64,000 nucleotides of DNA, from positions 62,001-126,000 of the forward strand of contig JBBFLK010000005.1 of assembly GCA_037479115.1 (NCBI GenBank). The letters run 5' to 3'. Under the pieces are notes generated by a model, which was given only the letters and a program-made list of their open reading frames with translations, was not told where the DNA came from and ran no database searches. The DNA is from Anaerohalosphaeraceae bacterium (lineage in GTDB: Bacteria; Planctomycetota; Phycisphaerae; Sedimentisphaerales; Anaerohalosphaeraceae). Below are positions 1-8,621 of this stretch, piece by piece; the first letter of the stretch is position 1; each line of letters begins with the position of its first letter. The position numbers were made by a program, and so were the translations under genes.

Positions 1-359
1 TACTGCGTTTTGTACTGGAAGCCGTTGTGAACCCAGCGGTTGGCCGTGGCCAGCTGACGAATCTTTACATTATGCGTCCCCTCAAAGGCACTGCTGGAGG
101 CCGTGGCCGTCAGCATCTCCTCGCTGCTCGTCTTGGCCTGATAGGTGCGCAGCTGGCTCGAATCCGACAAGGCGCTCAGCGCCGTGCGAAACGACGACAG
201 CTTGCTGCTCAAATCGCTCACCGCCGTCCGTTTTTCTTCCAGCGTCTTCAAGCTCGACTGCAGACTGCTTAGACGGCGGCGCTCAATCTTCATCAGCTGC
301 TCCACAATCGCCGCTGTATCAATCCCTGTCGAAAGACCGGTTAATTGGATGGAAGCCAT
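1..359 (-). CDS. fliD: Flagellar hook-associated protein 2 (filament cap), N-terminal part, cut by the window edge
   Basis: Only the first 119 codons are in the window. The N-terminus (MASIQLTGLSTGIDTAAIVE, then QLMKIERRRL and a Leu/Ser-rich coiled coil) is the typical FliD start, in which the conserved GLxSGxD segment precedes the D0 helix. FliD caps the growing filament and guides flagellin polymerisation outside the cell. The ATG at 357-359 is preceded by GAGG at a good distance. It follows the giant glycosyltransferase gene on the same strand but has its own sigma-28 promoter 55-80 bases upstream, as expected for a late flagellar gene. Identity is confident; completeness is unknown. Confidence 0.9.
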   Translation of the reverse strand, partial: MASIQLTGLSTGIDTAAIVEQLMKIERRRLSSLQSSLKTLEEKRTAVSDLSSKLSSFRTALSALSDSSQLRTYQAKTSSEEMLTATASSSAFEGTHNVKIRQLATANRWVHNGFQYKTQ

Positions 360-414
360 CGTTTTCCTCGTTCGAAACCGTCTTGCCGAAATCGCACAGT
401 TTTTCTCCTTTAAA

Positions 415-441
415 TTATCGGCAGCAAAACCCTTTCCTGTA
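415..441 (-). promoter_or_regulatory. Sigma-28 (FliA) promoter for fliD
   Basis: Read on the minus strand: TACA, 15 bases, GCCGATAA. The -10 element is a perfect match to the FliA consensus, the -35 matches TAAA at three of four bases and the spacer is exact. It sits about 56 bases upstream of the fliD start codon in the gap after the giant gene. A weaker GG-N10-GC (sigma-54-like) arrangement overlaps it at 424-437, but the sigma-28 match is better. The cognate sigma factor gene lies at 36926-37711. Confidence 0.75.
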
Positions 442-459
442 ATCTTTCTTCCGCCGGCT

Positions 460-3400
460 TCACATCTGAAAAACCAGTTCGCGGTCCGGACGCTCTGCTT
501 CCAGCTGGTGGAGGATTTGCTGAAGCATTTGCCGGCTGTCCTCGGACAAATTCAGTGTTTTATCGGACAGCAAATCCCGACATATTCGAACCGCTTGTCG
601 GACATTCTTCTCTTGGATTGCTTCCTGGATGAACTGGAAACCTTCTCGGACCAAAATTTCCGCCCTTTTTCGTCTGTATTTTTCGGCACATTGGGCAAAA
701 AGTTCCCCGTTTCTGTCCGCATAGGTCTCCGCATGTTTTTCAAAAATGGAAACTACATAATCCCAAAAAATCCGCCGGCGTTCATACGCATCGCGCTCCG
801 CCGCCGCAGCGGGACACAGCTGCTCCGGAGAATACCGTTCCAGCATTTCCTCCAGACAGCGAACCGTAATGGAATGACGCTGCTGAAAGCAGACCGTGTT
901 GGCATCAGATAATCTTCGATAGAAATAATCGGAAATCCCCCCGACCATTTGAAACCGTATCTGAGGTCCGCAGCGGCACAGGAAATCAAAATCCTCCACA
1001 TTGTCCAGTTCTCTCAACAGGCCGGTCTTTTCGAACAGGGCCCGCCGCTTCAGCGAGCCGGCATTCGGAATCGGCGAATTGCCCCGGGCAAACAGCAGAG
1101 TCGGAAGAACCGCGGAATTGTTGATTGGTTCATACTTCCACACAATTCCTGTCGGCTGGCCGGCCTCATTGACCAACGTCAGTTTTTCGGGATAATAATA
1201 ATCATATCCCGGATTCTGCACGGCAAAAGCGACCATCCGCTCCAGATAACTCGGCCCGATGAAATCATCCGAATCAATCATCATCACAAAATCGCCGCGG
1301 GCCTCTCGGATTGCCCGATTTGAGGCAGCCGCCGCATTCTTGTGCGGCTGGGAGAAAAATCGGATTCGTCGGTCCCGAAACGACTGCACAGTCTTCGCCG
1401 TGCCGTCTGTACTGCCGTCATCCACAATAATCAGCTCAAAGTTTTCGTAGGTTTGAGCCAAAACGGATTCAATCGCCCGCCGGATGAACCGCTCTGTATT
1501 GTACGCCGTCATACAGATACTCACCAAGGGAGTCGAATCCAGCCGGCAGCACAAGTCAGAAGCCGATGAAGACGAAAGCGGCTCTGATTCTGGTTCAGAC
1601 GCCAACGCATATTGACCGAGAACACCGTCTTTTTTCAGAACAGAGACGACCTGCTGAATCGGGGCGTCTACCGCAAGCCACAAAACGATTTCATTGACTG
1701 TCTGAGAACGAACTGTTGGAGGAACAGCAATCTTCTGAATCAGCAGTTCCCGGTTTTCCCGGAGAAGCCAAACCAAAAACTGAATATGGAAATCCTTCTG
1801 AAGGGCTTCCCGAAGCTTCTGGCCGAATACCTCATTCGGATTCCGTTTCTCCTCGGCGGCTGCCGGCTGACTTCGCCGCCAAAGGGCGTTGATTTTGGCC
1901 CGTCCCCAGTACAGCCACCCGGAAGCAGGCTGATGGCTCCCAAGACTCAGCGAGTTCGGAACCTGGCGGATCAGATACAGCGGCTCCGGAACAAACCAGA
2001 TGCCTGTCACCTCCTCCATCTTATGATAGATATCTTTGTCCTCTGCACTTTCCAGTTCGATATCGTGCAGCGGAGTCCTGAAATAATCCTTCCGTTTGTA
2101 GGTGCGAAATGCGCTGATAAACCCGCCTGCCTCCAGCGTCGTCTGACCGGGAGGAATCGGCCGGCAGAAACCGAGCCTTATCGGCTTCAGGTCCTGGTCG
2201 CAAAGAATATGCTGCGAATAAATAAAACCGCATTCGGGATGCGCCTCGTGGGCCTCGAGCATTCGTTCCAGAGCCGTCGGAAGCAGGGCGTCATCGCTGT
2301 CCAGTTCTCCGAACACCTCAGCCCGAACGGCCGCTGCACCGGTCAAAATCGCCTGCGAGGCCCCCCGCCGAACCGGATGACGAATCAGCCGGATACGCGG
2401 GTCGGACAAATAAGACTCAATGATTTCCACAGAATTGTCTGTGGAGGCATCATCTACAATAATCAATTCCCAATCCGATATCGTCTGAGTCAGAACCGAC
2501 TCGATAGCCTGACGAATATACGGCCCTTTGTTGTAATTGCGCATAATCAGAGAAAACCGAGGTCTGGAACCGTCCAACGGCTTCCGAAGGCTTTCTTTCA
2601 TGCCTGATACAGCGTGTGGGCCTTTGTCCGCTGCCGGGTTCTGAATCCCACCGGCGGTTTCCTCCGATTCCGGCACAAACGGCCGGCGAACGTATCCGCA
2701 GGCATTTGCGTACAGAGCACGAATCAGCTCATCCTCGGCTCTTCCGGCCCCGGAACTGTTTTCAATCCCGTTGGGATTCTGGTAATAGAGCCCCAAAACC
2801 TCCGGCACCAGCATCAGTTTGCGGGTCTGGGAAATCCGCAGGGCAAACTCGTAGTCGCCGGAGGATTTCAGACGGCCGTCAAAATACCCGTATTCCTCAT
2901 GCACATCCCGGCGCCACATCGGCTGCGGTCCGCAGTAATACTTCTTCAGCAGCAGCTCCCGCGAATACGGCGGAAGCTCCATTACCCGAGAGGGCGTCTT
3001 GTTCCGCCAGGTTTGATGGGGAATCTGCGTAATATAAAAATGCGAATACACATAGCTGACATCGGGATTCTGCTCCAGAACCGAGGCCAGTTTTTCCAGC
3101 ATGTCCGGCGCATGGCGGTCATCCGTATTGGCATTGGTAATGTATTTTCCCCGGGCCAGCCGGATTCCCCGATTCCACGCCGCATAAACCGTTTCCCGCT
3201 CTTCCGTACGGACATACCGAATGTTCGGATAGCGGGCCTGAAACTCCTGAACAATCGCTCGTTCGTTCTGCCGGGAACCGCTGTCCACAACAATGATTTC
3301 CATTGCCCCCTTCTGAAAAAGCGTCTGTTCAACCAGGTCCTGCAGACATCCGCGGATGAATTCCTCGCTGTTGTAGGCGGAAACAATCGCGGACACCAGA

Positions 3401-6400
3401 CAGTCCCCGCTGCGCCCGTCGGACAGAGACCGGCCCAGAACATCCTCAATATCCAGACCTTGGAAATACTCCGGCCCGTATTGTTTCAGCCAATCCCGAA
3501 CCTGCCGTTCATACCAGGGATTGGGACGCTGATACACCTTCGGGTCAAAATCGGCATAGTGCCGGAACCACTCGGGGTCCGCCGGTTCCAGATGAAGGTC
3601 CCGTTCATCCTTGCTGGGGGCATAGAGTTTGTTGATCTGGTCCACAGGCTTCTGCGGGTTGCGAATCCGCTCCAGACACCGATACCAGGCCTGCTTCCAA
3701 AGCAGATTGTCCCAGTTGACAAACTGGAAGTGCAGCACGCCATGTGAATACCCCTGGAGGGTTAATTTTCGTCCCCGCAGACTGGAAGGAACGCGCGGCG
3801 TGTGAATAAAATCGGAGGCATACGAACACTGCCCGTCGTCGCAAAAGACAAAGGGCTTGTAGTTGTTTGTCCAGACCGACCCATCCCGGCGATACTGGTG
3901 CGGACTTCGCCACAGAGCAATCCAGTTCATCCACAAGTGGTCTCCGGGCTGCATCGCCAGAATCATGTTCCGCAGACAATTGTCCGTCAGAAAATTGGAG
4001 GTAAAGGCCTCATCGGCATCCAGTACGATAAAATGGGTTCCGCCGATTTCCCGGCCCGCCAGCAGCACCCGGTTTCGGTCGCCCGGTTCATCCCGGAACC
4101 AGCAGTCTTTGGTCAAAATCCGCTCCACCCGGCAGCTTTCCGCCAGACCCCGGACAATCTCCAGCGTCCGGTCTTCGGAACAGTCATCCAGAAAAACAAT
4201 CGCATCCGTAAATTGCGACAGCAGCCGCAGGCATTGGCCGATAATCGGCTCTTCGTTCCGCGCCGTCACCAGCCCCACAATTTTGGGCCTCCGTTCCGCC
4301 GGTTTTTCCAATGCTGCCGCAGGAAGGATGCTCAGGTACGGTCTGATGCGGGGCACGTCCGCCCTGTTTTTCGGCTCCGTACGGTTTGACTTCATCCGGA
4401 AGAGTTCCTGCAGTGAAACAAACTTCAGCCCTTCAAAATAAAAATAATTCTCCGGATTGAAAACAACCTCGTCGAGCGGCTTTTGATGATACACGGCGGC
4501 CTTGTTGTAACTTTCCAGCCGGCAGGAAGCTTTTGCCGGCAGAGCCTCATATCCCACATGCAGATAATCAATATCCCGTGCCGGCCGGATTCCATAGGCC
4601 GCCATCACCGAACTTCCGTCAATGCAGAAGCACTCCGGGTCGGCACCGCTTTGCTCCAGAAGCGTCCGATATTCCTGCAGCTGACGGTGAAACGATTCAA
4701 AATACACCGTTTCCGCATGATTCAGAAAATGGAGGCTGTTCTCGTTAAAACACAGGCCCGCCAGCCGAAGGGTTTCTTCATAGGAGTCATTAATATGAAC
4801 CGCATCTTTATTCGAACCGAACAGCTCTCGAATCTCCTGCTTGCAGCTCCGAACCGCCTCCGGAGAATCCGCTTCAATCAGATACACCCGAAGCGGTCCC
4901 CTTCCGCGAAAACAGTTGACGGCCTTGTCCTGATATCCCCGAAAACCGTCGGACGGACTGCCGGTCCAGTGTTCACCCAAATAGGCATGTTTGATATAGA
5001 AAAACGGTCCGTTTTTCCTCAGAACAAGCTCTTTTCGATACACAAGCCGAGCATACCGGCACAGAATGGAAACAATCTCCTCCTCCCGACCCTCGGCACA
5101 GGGAAAGACGGATACAATGTATGTGTTTTTTTTGATTTTGCAGTATTCATAAGCCATTGCATCCGCATACTTGGGCTCCAGTCCCCGCTGCAGAAACCAT
5201 GCATAATTGTATCGGGAGGCCGGACGGTCAAAAACGGCCGTGTACACATCCTGTCCGGTCAGGTAAGCCGCCGCAACCCGATGGCTTCCGTCGATAATCG
5301 TCCCGTTCTGATCGACCGGAAGCAGCGAGCGCGTCGGGTCAAACCCCTCCGCCGCTAAAGACTCCAGCAGAGAATCATACCGTCTTAAAAAGGCCTCAGG
5401 GCCCGCCTTGCCGGACCCGTCTTCTTCCAAAAAGTTGTTGAAAACCTTCAGATGAGCCAGATAAACCCGCCGACCCCAGTCGCTTTTCAGCCGCTGCCGA
5501 TAAAACCGCCCATAAAGAATTTTGGCTGTCAGGTCAAACCGCTCGGCACAAACCAGCGCAGACGGGGAAAGACGCTGCTTTTTCACAAGCCCTTGCTCCG
5601 GAAGATATCCGATTCGAAACAGATGCGGGTTGAGCTGAGAACGAATACTTTCAATCCGGACGAAAGACTCGTCGATAGGTTTCGTCTGCACAAGCCGTTC
5701 ATTCAGCCAGAAGGCGTTGCCGCTGCCGTTTCCGAATTTATGGTCCAGCCCGATTCCGCCCAGCACAAACCCCCGCCCGGCCAGAAAACCTTCCAGGTCA
5801 ATCAGTCTGGCCTGTCCTTCATACAGTGCGGCATACAGCCACACTTCCAGAAACAAAATGCTGCAGTTGGCCAGAACCCGCCTGGCCCCGCGCAGCACCG
5901 ACAATTCCGCCCCCTGGACAGCGCACCACAGCAGGTCCACCGGCTTGTTTTTCAGCGGCTCAAACTCATCCAGCCGAATGCACTCCACCGGAAATGTTTC
6001 CTGAGAGCGAATGCCGAACTGCTCGGCTATTTCCTGTCCGAAATCTCCGCGGCAGCCGGACCGAAGCGGCAAAAGAGAACCCGTCCCCGGCAGATTGTTT
6101 TCATAAAAAACCATCGTCCCCTTCCGGTCGGAAACCGCAAAGGGATAACAGTGAACCCGCTGCTCGGAGCGGTATCGCTGCTGGAGCAGGGCAAACGTCC
6201 TCGGATTCGGCTCAAAGGCAAAGATTTCCGCACGGGGATAACGCCGCAGAAATCGCTCGATTTCCTGCCCCAGATAGGCCCCCACAATCACCATCCGCAA
6301 AGGAGCATCCTGCGGCTTGCCGATCAGAGAGCACAAATTCTCTTCGACATCCTCCTGAATTTCCTGATACGGCTCTTTCCGCTGTCCTGTATAATTTTTT

Positions 6401-7605
6401 GCGGACGCTCCGCCCTGAATCGGCTGAATGTCGGCAAAAAAAAGATCCTGCCGATTATCCCAAATCAGACTGTATCCATGCGAAGAAACATACCGAAGAA
6501 TGTCCTGCCGCTGCGAGCCGTACTCCACAACAATCAGCTGCGGCCTGTATTTCCTGAAATCCAGTCCCTGCAGCACCTCCAAGTCATGCCCTTCGGTATC
6601 GATGGAAAGCAGCGCCACATCCTCCAGCCCCTGTTCTTCCAGAATCTCCGTAAGGGTTTTGGCTTCAACCGTTTCCTTCCTCCAGCGGGCTCCATAGGCC
6701 TTCGTCCAGCGGTCCCTCTGCGAACCGTCCAGCGAAGCCACATCGCTGCCCCAGTCCGGCAGATGCGGGTACTCCGACACGTACAGCTGGGCCGTTCCGC
6801 TCCGACTGGATACGGCCGCCCGAATACACCGCACATCCCAGCCCAGCCAGGCCCGTCGAAGTTTCTCAAAATTGGCCTCTGCCGGCTCAATGCACAGCCC
6901 CGCCCAGCCGTGCCGTTCCGCCAGCCGCCGGACATTGCTGTAGTGAATGCCGTCAAATGCTCCCACCTCCACAAACACCTTGCACCGGGGCCTTCGCTCC
7001 GCAAAATACCGTTCTATCAGTTCATCCTGACCATTCTGGGCATAATAACCGCGCAGATGCTTGGGCAGTTCCCGGGCATACCAGAATTCCGGATTCAGCG
7101 CCAGCACCGTCCTGCAGGCCGCTTCTGCCGCCTCTGTCCGGCCCAGCTTTGCCGCCGCCAGCGCCATCAGCCAAAAATATCTCCAGTTCCTCGGGGATTC
7201 AGCCGCCAAATCAGAAGCCGCGCTCAGGAGATGCTCAAACAGACAGGACGGATAAACCCGCAGGCATGGGTCCTGAAGAATGCGAACGGCCTCTTCTGTG
7301 CGGTTCCGAAGGTAGTCCGAGAAATCTCCTGTCTTTCCCTGCACGGAGGACACCCAGACGTAAAAAAAAGCGATCTGGGCATTGGACGGCTCCAGCCGAG
7401 CCGCCGTCTCCAGGGCCGTCCGGGCCTCCTTTAGTTGGTTTTTGAGCAGAAAAGCCCGGCCCAGCGAAAAAAAGGCAAAGGCATCCGCGGGCTCCGCCTG
7501 CAGACGGGCCGCACACTCCCGACAGACAGAATCCGCCTCTCCCCGAGCAAGATGCTGTTCAACCTTTTCTTTCCAGTCCGTTGGAATAGACAAAGCTGTT
7601 TTCAT
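460..7605 (-). CDS. Giant multidomain protein: TPR, two FkbM-type methyltransferases, ParB/Srx-like and nucleotidyltransferase-like region, four GT2 glycosyltransferases
   Basis: A 2381-residue protein. Visible modules in order: TPR-like helices (about 15-190); FkbM-type SAM methyltransferase (about 200-400, VFVEVGAFDG); second methyltransferase-like module (about 435-630, MVIVGAYLGQE); a ParB/sulfiredoxin-like segment with DGSHR near 770; a nucleotidyltransferase-like segment near 995-1080 (GSSVMAAYGIRPARDIDYL); then four GT2 domains starting near 1106, 1402, 1682 and 2027. All four GT2 modules keep an acidic motif (LDADE, NTDDRH, DSDDALL, DSDDF). No signal peptide or membrane segment is seen, so it is probably cytoplasmic. 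Its position between flagellar chaperone-like and fliD genes suggests it builds a complex methylated glycan on flagellin or hook proteins; this is inference. The ATG has GGGA upstream. An assembly fusion is unlikely because the frame is open throughout. Confidence 0.85.
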   Translation of the reverse strand: MKTALSIPTDWKEKVEQHLARGEADSVCRECAARLQAEPADAFAFFSLGRAFLLKNQLKEARTALETAARLEPSNAQIAFFYVWVSSVQGKTGDFSDYLRNRTEEAVRILQDPCLRVYPSCLFEHLLSAASDLAAESPRNWRYFWLMALAAAKLGRTEAAEAACRTVLALNPEFWYARELPKHLRGYYAQNGQDELIERYFAERRPRCKVFVEVGAFDGIHYSNVRRLAERHGWAGLCIEPAEANFEKLRRAWLGWDVRCIRAAVSSRSGTAQLYVSEYPHLPDWGSDVASLDGSQRDRWTKAYGARWRKETVEAKTLTEILEEQGLEDVALLSIDTEGHDLEVLQGLDFRKYRPQLIVVEYGSQRQDILRYVSSHGYSLIWDNRQDLFFADIQPIQGGASAKNYTGQRKEPYQEIQEDVEENLCSLIGKPQDAPLRMVIVGAYLGQEIERFLRRYPRAEIFAFEPNPRTFALLQQRYRSEQRVHCYPFAVSDRKGTMVFYENNLPGTGSLLPLRSGCRGDFGQEIAEQFGIRSQETFPVECIRLDEFEPLKNKPVDLLWCAVQGAELSVLRGARRVLANCSILFLEVWLYAALYEGQARLIDLEGFLAGRGFVLGGIGLDHKFGNGSGNAFWLNERLVQTKPIDESFVRIESIRSQLNPHLFRIGYLPEQGLVKKQRLSPSALVCAERFDLTAKILYGRFYRQRLKSDWGRRVYLAHLKVFNNFLEEDGSGKAGPEAFLRRYDSLLESLAAEGFDPTRSLLPVDQNGTIIDGSHRVAAAYLTGQDVYTAVFDRPASRYNYAWFLQRGLEPKYADAMAYEYCKIKKNTYIVSVFPCAEGREEEIVSILCRYARLVYRKELVLRKNGPFFYIKHAYLGEHWTGSPSDGFRGYQDKAVNCFRGRGPLRVYLIEADSPEAVRSCKQEIRELFGSNKDAVHINDSYEETLRLAGLCFNENSLHFLNHAETVYFESFHRQLQEYRTLLEQSGADPECFCIDGSSVMAAYGIRPARDIDYLHVGYEALPAKASCRLESYNKAAVYHQKPLDEVVFNPENYFYFEGLKFVSLQELFRMKSNRTEPKNRADVPRIRPYLSILPAAALEKPAERRPKIVGLVTARNEEPIIGQCLRLLSQFTDAIVFLDDCSEDRTLEIVRGLAESCRVERILTKDCWFRDEPGDRNRVLLAGREIGGTHFIVLDADEAFTSNFLTDNCLRNMILAMQPGDHLWMNWIALWRSPHQYRRDGSVWTNNYKPFVFCDDGQCSYASDFIHTPRVPSSLRGRKLTLQGYSHGVLHFQFVNWDNLLWKQAWYRCLERIRNPQKPVDQINKLYAPSKDERDLHLEPADPEWFRHYADFDPKVYQRPNPWYERQVRDWLKQYGPEYFQGLDIEDVLGRSLSDGRSGDCLVSAIVSAYNSEEFIRGCLQDLVEQTLFQKGAMEIIVVDSGSRQNERAIVQEFQARYPNIRYVRTEERETVYAAWNRGIRLARGKYITNANTDDRHAPDMLEKLASVLEQNPDVSYVYSHFYITQIPHQTWRNKTPSRVMELPPYSRELLLKKYYCGPQPMWRRDVHEEYGYFDGRLKSSGDYEFALRISQTRKLMLVPEVLGLYYQNPNGIENSSGAGRAEDELIRALYANACGYVRRPFVPESEETAGGIQNPAADKGPHAVSGMKESLRKPLDGSRPRFSLIMRNYNKGPYIRQAIESVLTQTISDWELIIVDDASTDNSVEIIESYLSDPRIRLIRHPVRRGASQAILTGAAAVRAEVFGELDSDDALLPTALERMLEAHEAHPECGFIYSQHILCDQDLKPIRLGFCRPIPPGQTTLEAGGFISAFRTYKRKDYFRTPLHDIELESAEDKDIYHKMEEVTGIWFVPEPLYLIRQVPNSLSLGSHQPASGWLYWGRAKINALWRRSQPAAAEEKRNPNEVFGQKLREALQKDFHIQFLVWLLRENRELLIQKIAVPPTVRSQTVNEIVLWLAVDAPIQQVVSVLKKDGVLGQYALASEPESEPLSSSSASDLCCRLDSTPLVSICMTAYNTERFIRRAIESVLAQTYENFELIIVDDGSTDGTAKTVQSFRDRRIRFFSQPHKNAAAASNRAIREARGDFVMMIDSDDFIGPSYLERMVAFAVQNPGYDYYYPEKLTLVNEAGQPTGIVWKYEPINNSAVLPTLLFARGNSPIPNAGSLKRRALFEKTGLLRELDNVEDFDFLCRCGPQIRFQMVGGISDYFYRRLSDANTVCFQQRHSITVRCLEEMLERYSPEQLCPAAAAERDAYERRRIFWDYVVSIFEKHAETYADRNGELFAQCAEKYRRKRAEILVREGFQFIQEAIQEKNVRQAVRICRDLLSDKTLNLSEDSRQMLQQILHQLEAERPDRELVFQM

Positions 7606-7650
7606 CGGACTTTTTCCCGGCTGTTTTTCAGGTTCAATGAACTGCTGTGC

Positions 7651-7995
7651 TTATTTTCCATAAGCCGACAGCGTCCGAATCCCCTCCCGAATCTGCCGCA
7701 GTTTGTCCGCCACCTCCTGCCGTTCGGCGGCAATCACCAGACAGATGTCCTGATACAGTCCCTGGATTGTCTGCCTGCAGGCCGCATATTCAGGCCGCTC
7801 CAGAATCCCTTCTCCGGCAAGCTGTTCGGCAAACCGATGCGATTCCTCCGCCAGCTGAACCGCCCCATCCAGGTCATATCGGCGCAGCTTCTCCAGCTGC
7901 CGCTCCAGCAGCTCGGTCAAATAGGCCAGCTTTTGCCGGTCTTCTGTCGTCCCCTCGGCCGCCCGAGTCTCCGGTAACTCCGTCGTTTTGTTCAT
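7651..7995 (-). CDS. Small helical FliT/FlgN-like flagellar export chaperone (putative)
   Basis: 114 residues, almost entirely charged and helical, with a heptad-like Leu pattern (ELLERQLEKLRRYDLDGAV) and a C-terminus KLRQIREGIRTLSAYGK. That ending resembles small flagellar chaperones of the FliT/FlgN type, which bind late export substrates in the cytoplasm. No enzyme motif is present. Its ATG overlaps the stop of the TPR gene upstream (ATGA), so the two are probably translationally coupled. It lies between the glycosylation genes and fliD, and FliT normally binds FliD. A true FlgN candidate exists separately at 17707. Family assignment is by context and general pattern only. Confidence 0.5.
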   Translation of the reverse strand: MNKTTELPETRAAEGTTEDRQKLAYLTELLERQLEKLRRYDLDGAVQLAEESHRFAEQLAGEGILERPEYAACRQTIQGLYQDICLVIAAERQEVADKLRQIREGIRTLSAYGK

Positions 7996-8621
7996 CGCTC
8001 ATTCCCGCCTTTCTGTTGGGCCTTGTGCTCCAGTTCCTCCAGCAGCTGCCGGGCATCGGCATGCTCCGGTTCCAGCGCCAGAACATCCCTCAGCAGCTCC
8101 TGAGCCTGCCGTATTTGGCCTTCCTTTGCATACAGTGCCGCCAGACAGAACATCACGGATGTGTCTCCCGGATGCATCTGCAGATACACCTGCAGATAGT
8201 GGATGACCTGGCGAAACGTCCCCATCTGGCAGGACACCTGAAAGAGCCCCAGCAGCGCCGTCAGATGATTGTTGTCCAGTTCCAGACTCTTCAGATAATA
8301 CTCAAACGCCTCCTGCAGCCGTCCGCACTGCTGGGCAATCATCGCCAGTCCCGCCCAGGCCCGGCTGTTGCACGCATCCAGCCGAAGCGCCACGCGAAAC
8401 GCCAGTTCGGCATCCTCCAGCCGCCCCTGCTGCAGTTCAATCACACCGGTGCCCACATACGGCCCCGCCTCATCCGGCTCCAGCCACGAGGCCTGTTCAT
8501 AACATCGGCGGGCATTCTCATATTCGCCCACCGAGGCATAACAGTCTCCCAGTTCCTTGACAATCTCATACCGCTGCATCCATCCCTGGTCGGGATTCTG
8601 CAATGCACCCGCTAAATCCAT
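7992..8621 (-). CDS. TPR-repeat protein of the flagellar glycosylation island
   Basis: 209 residues made of about five tetratricopeptide repeats, e.g. GDCYASVGEYENARRCYEQA, then units ending in LEPDEA, LDACNSR and LEPEHAD. The open frame extends upstream to 8912, but that part overlaps the GT2 gene and has no coding character. The ATG at 8619-8621 has a strong AGGAGA site and is chosen as start. It overlaps the end of the GT2 gene by 10 bases and the next gene by four. TPRs are protein-binding scaffolds. The neighbours suggest it organises glycosyltransferases or their flagellar substrates; no catalytic motif is seen. Confidence 0.8.
   Translation of the reverse strand: MDLAGALQNPDQGWMQRYEIVKELGDCYASVGEYENARRCYEQASWLEPDEAGPYVGTGVIELQQGRLEDAELAFRVALRLDACNSRAWAGLAMIAQQCGRLQEAFEYYLKSLELDNNHLTALLGLFQVSCQMGTFRQVIHYLQVYLQMHPGDTSVMFCLAALYAKEGQIRQAQELLRDVLALEPEHADARQLLEELEHKAQQKGGNER

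Noticed and set aside
424-438. Sigma-54-like GG-N10-GC before fliD
   Set aside because: It only meets the minimal GG/GC rule and overlaps a much better sigma-28 promoter.
5452-7434. Long plus-strand frame (660 codons) opposite the giant protein
   Set aside because: It is antisense to a clear multidomain protein and has low-complexity Pro/Arg/Gln-rich sequence without motifs; such shadows are usual in GC-rich DNA.
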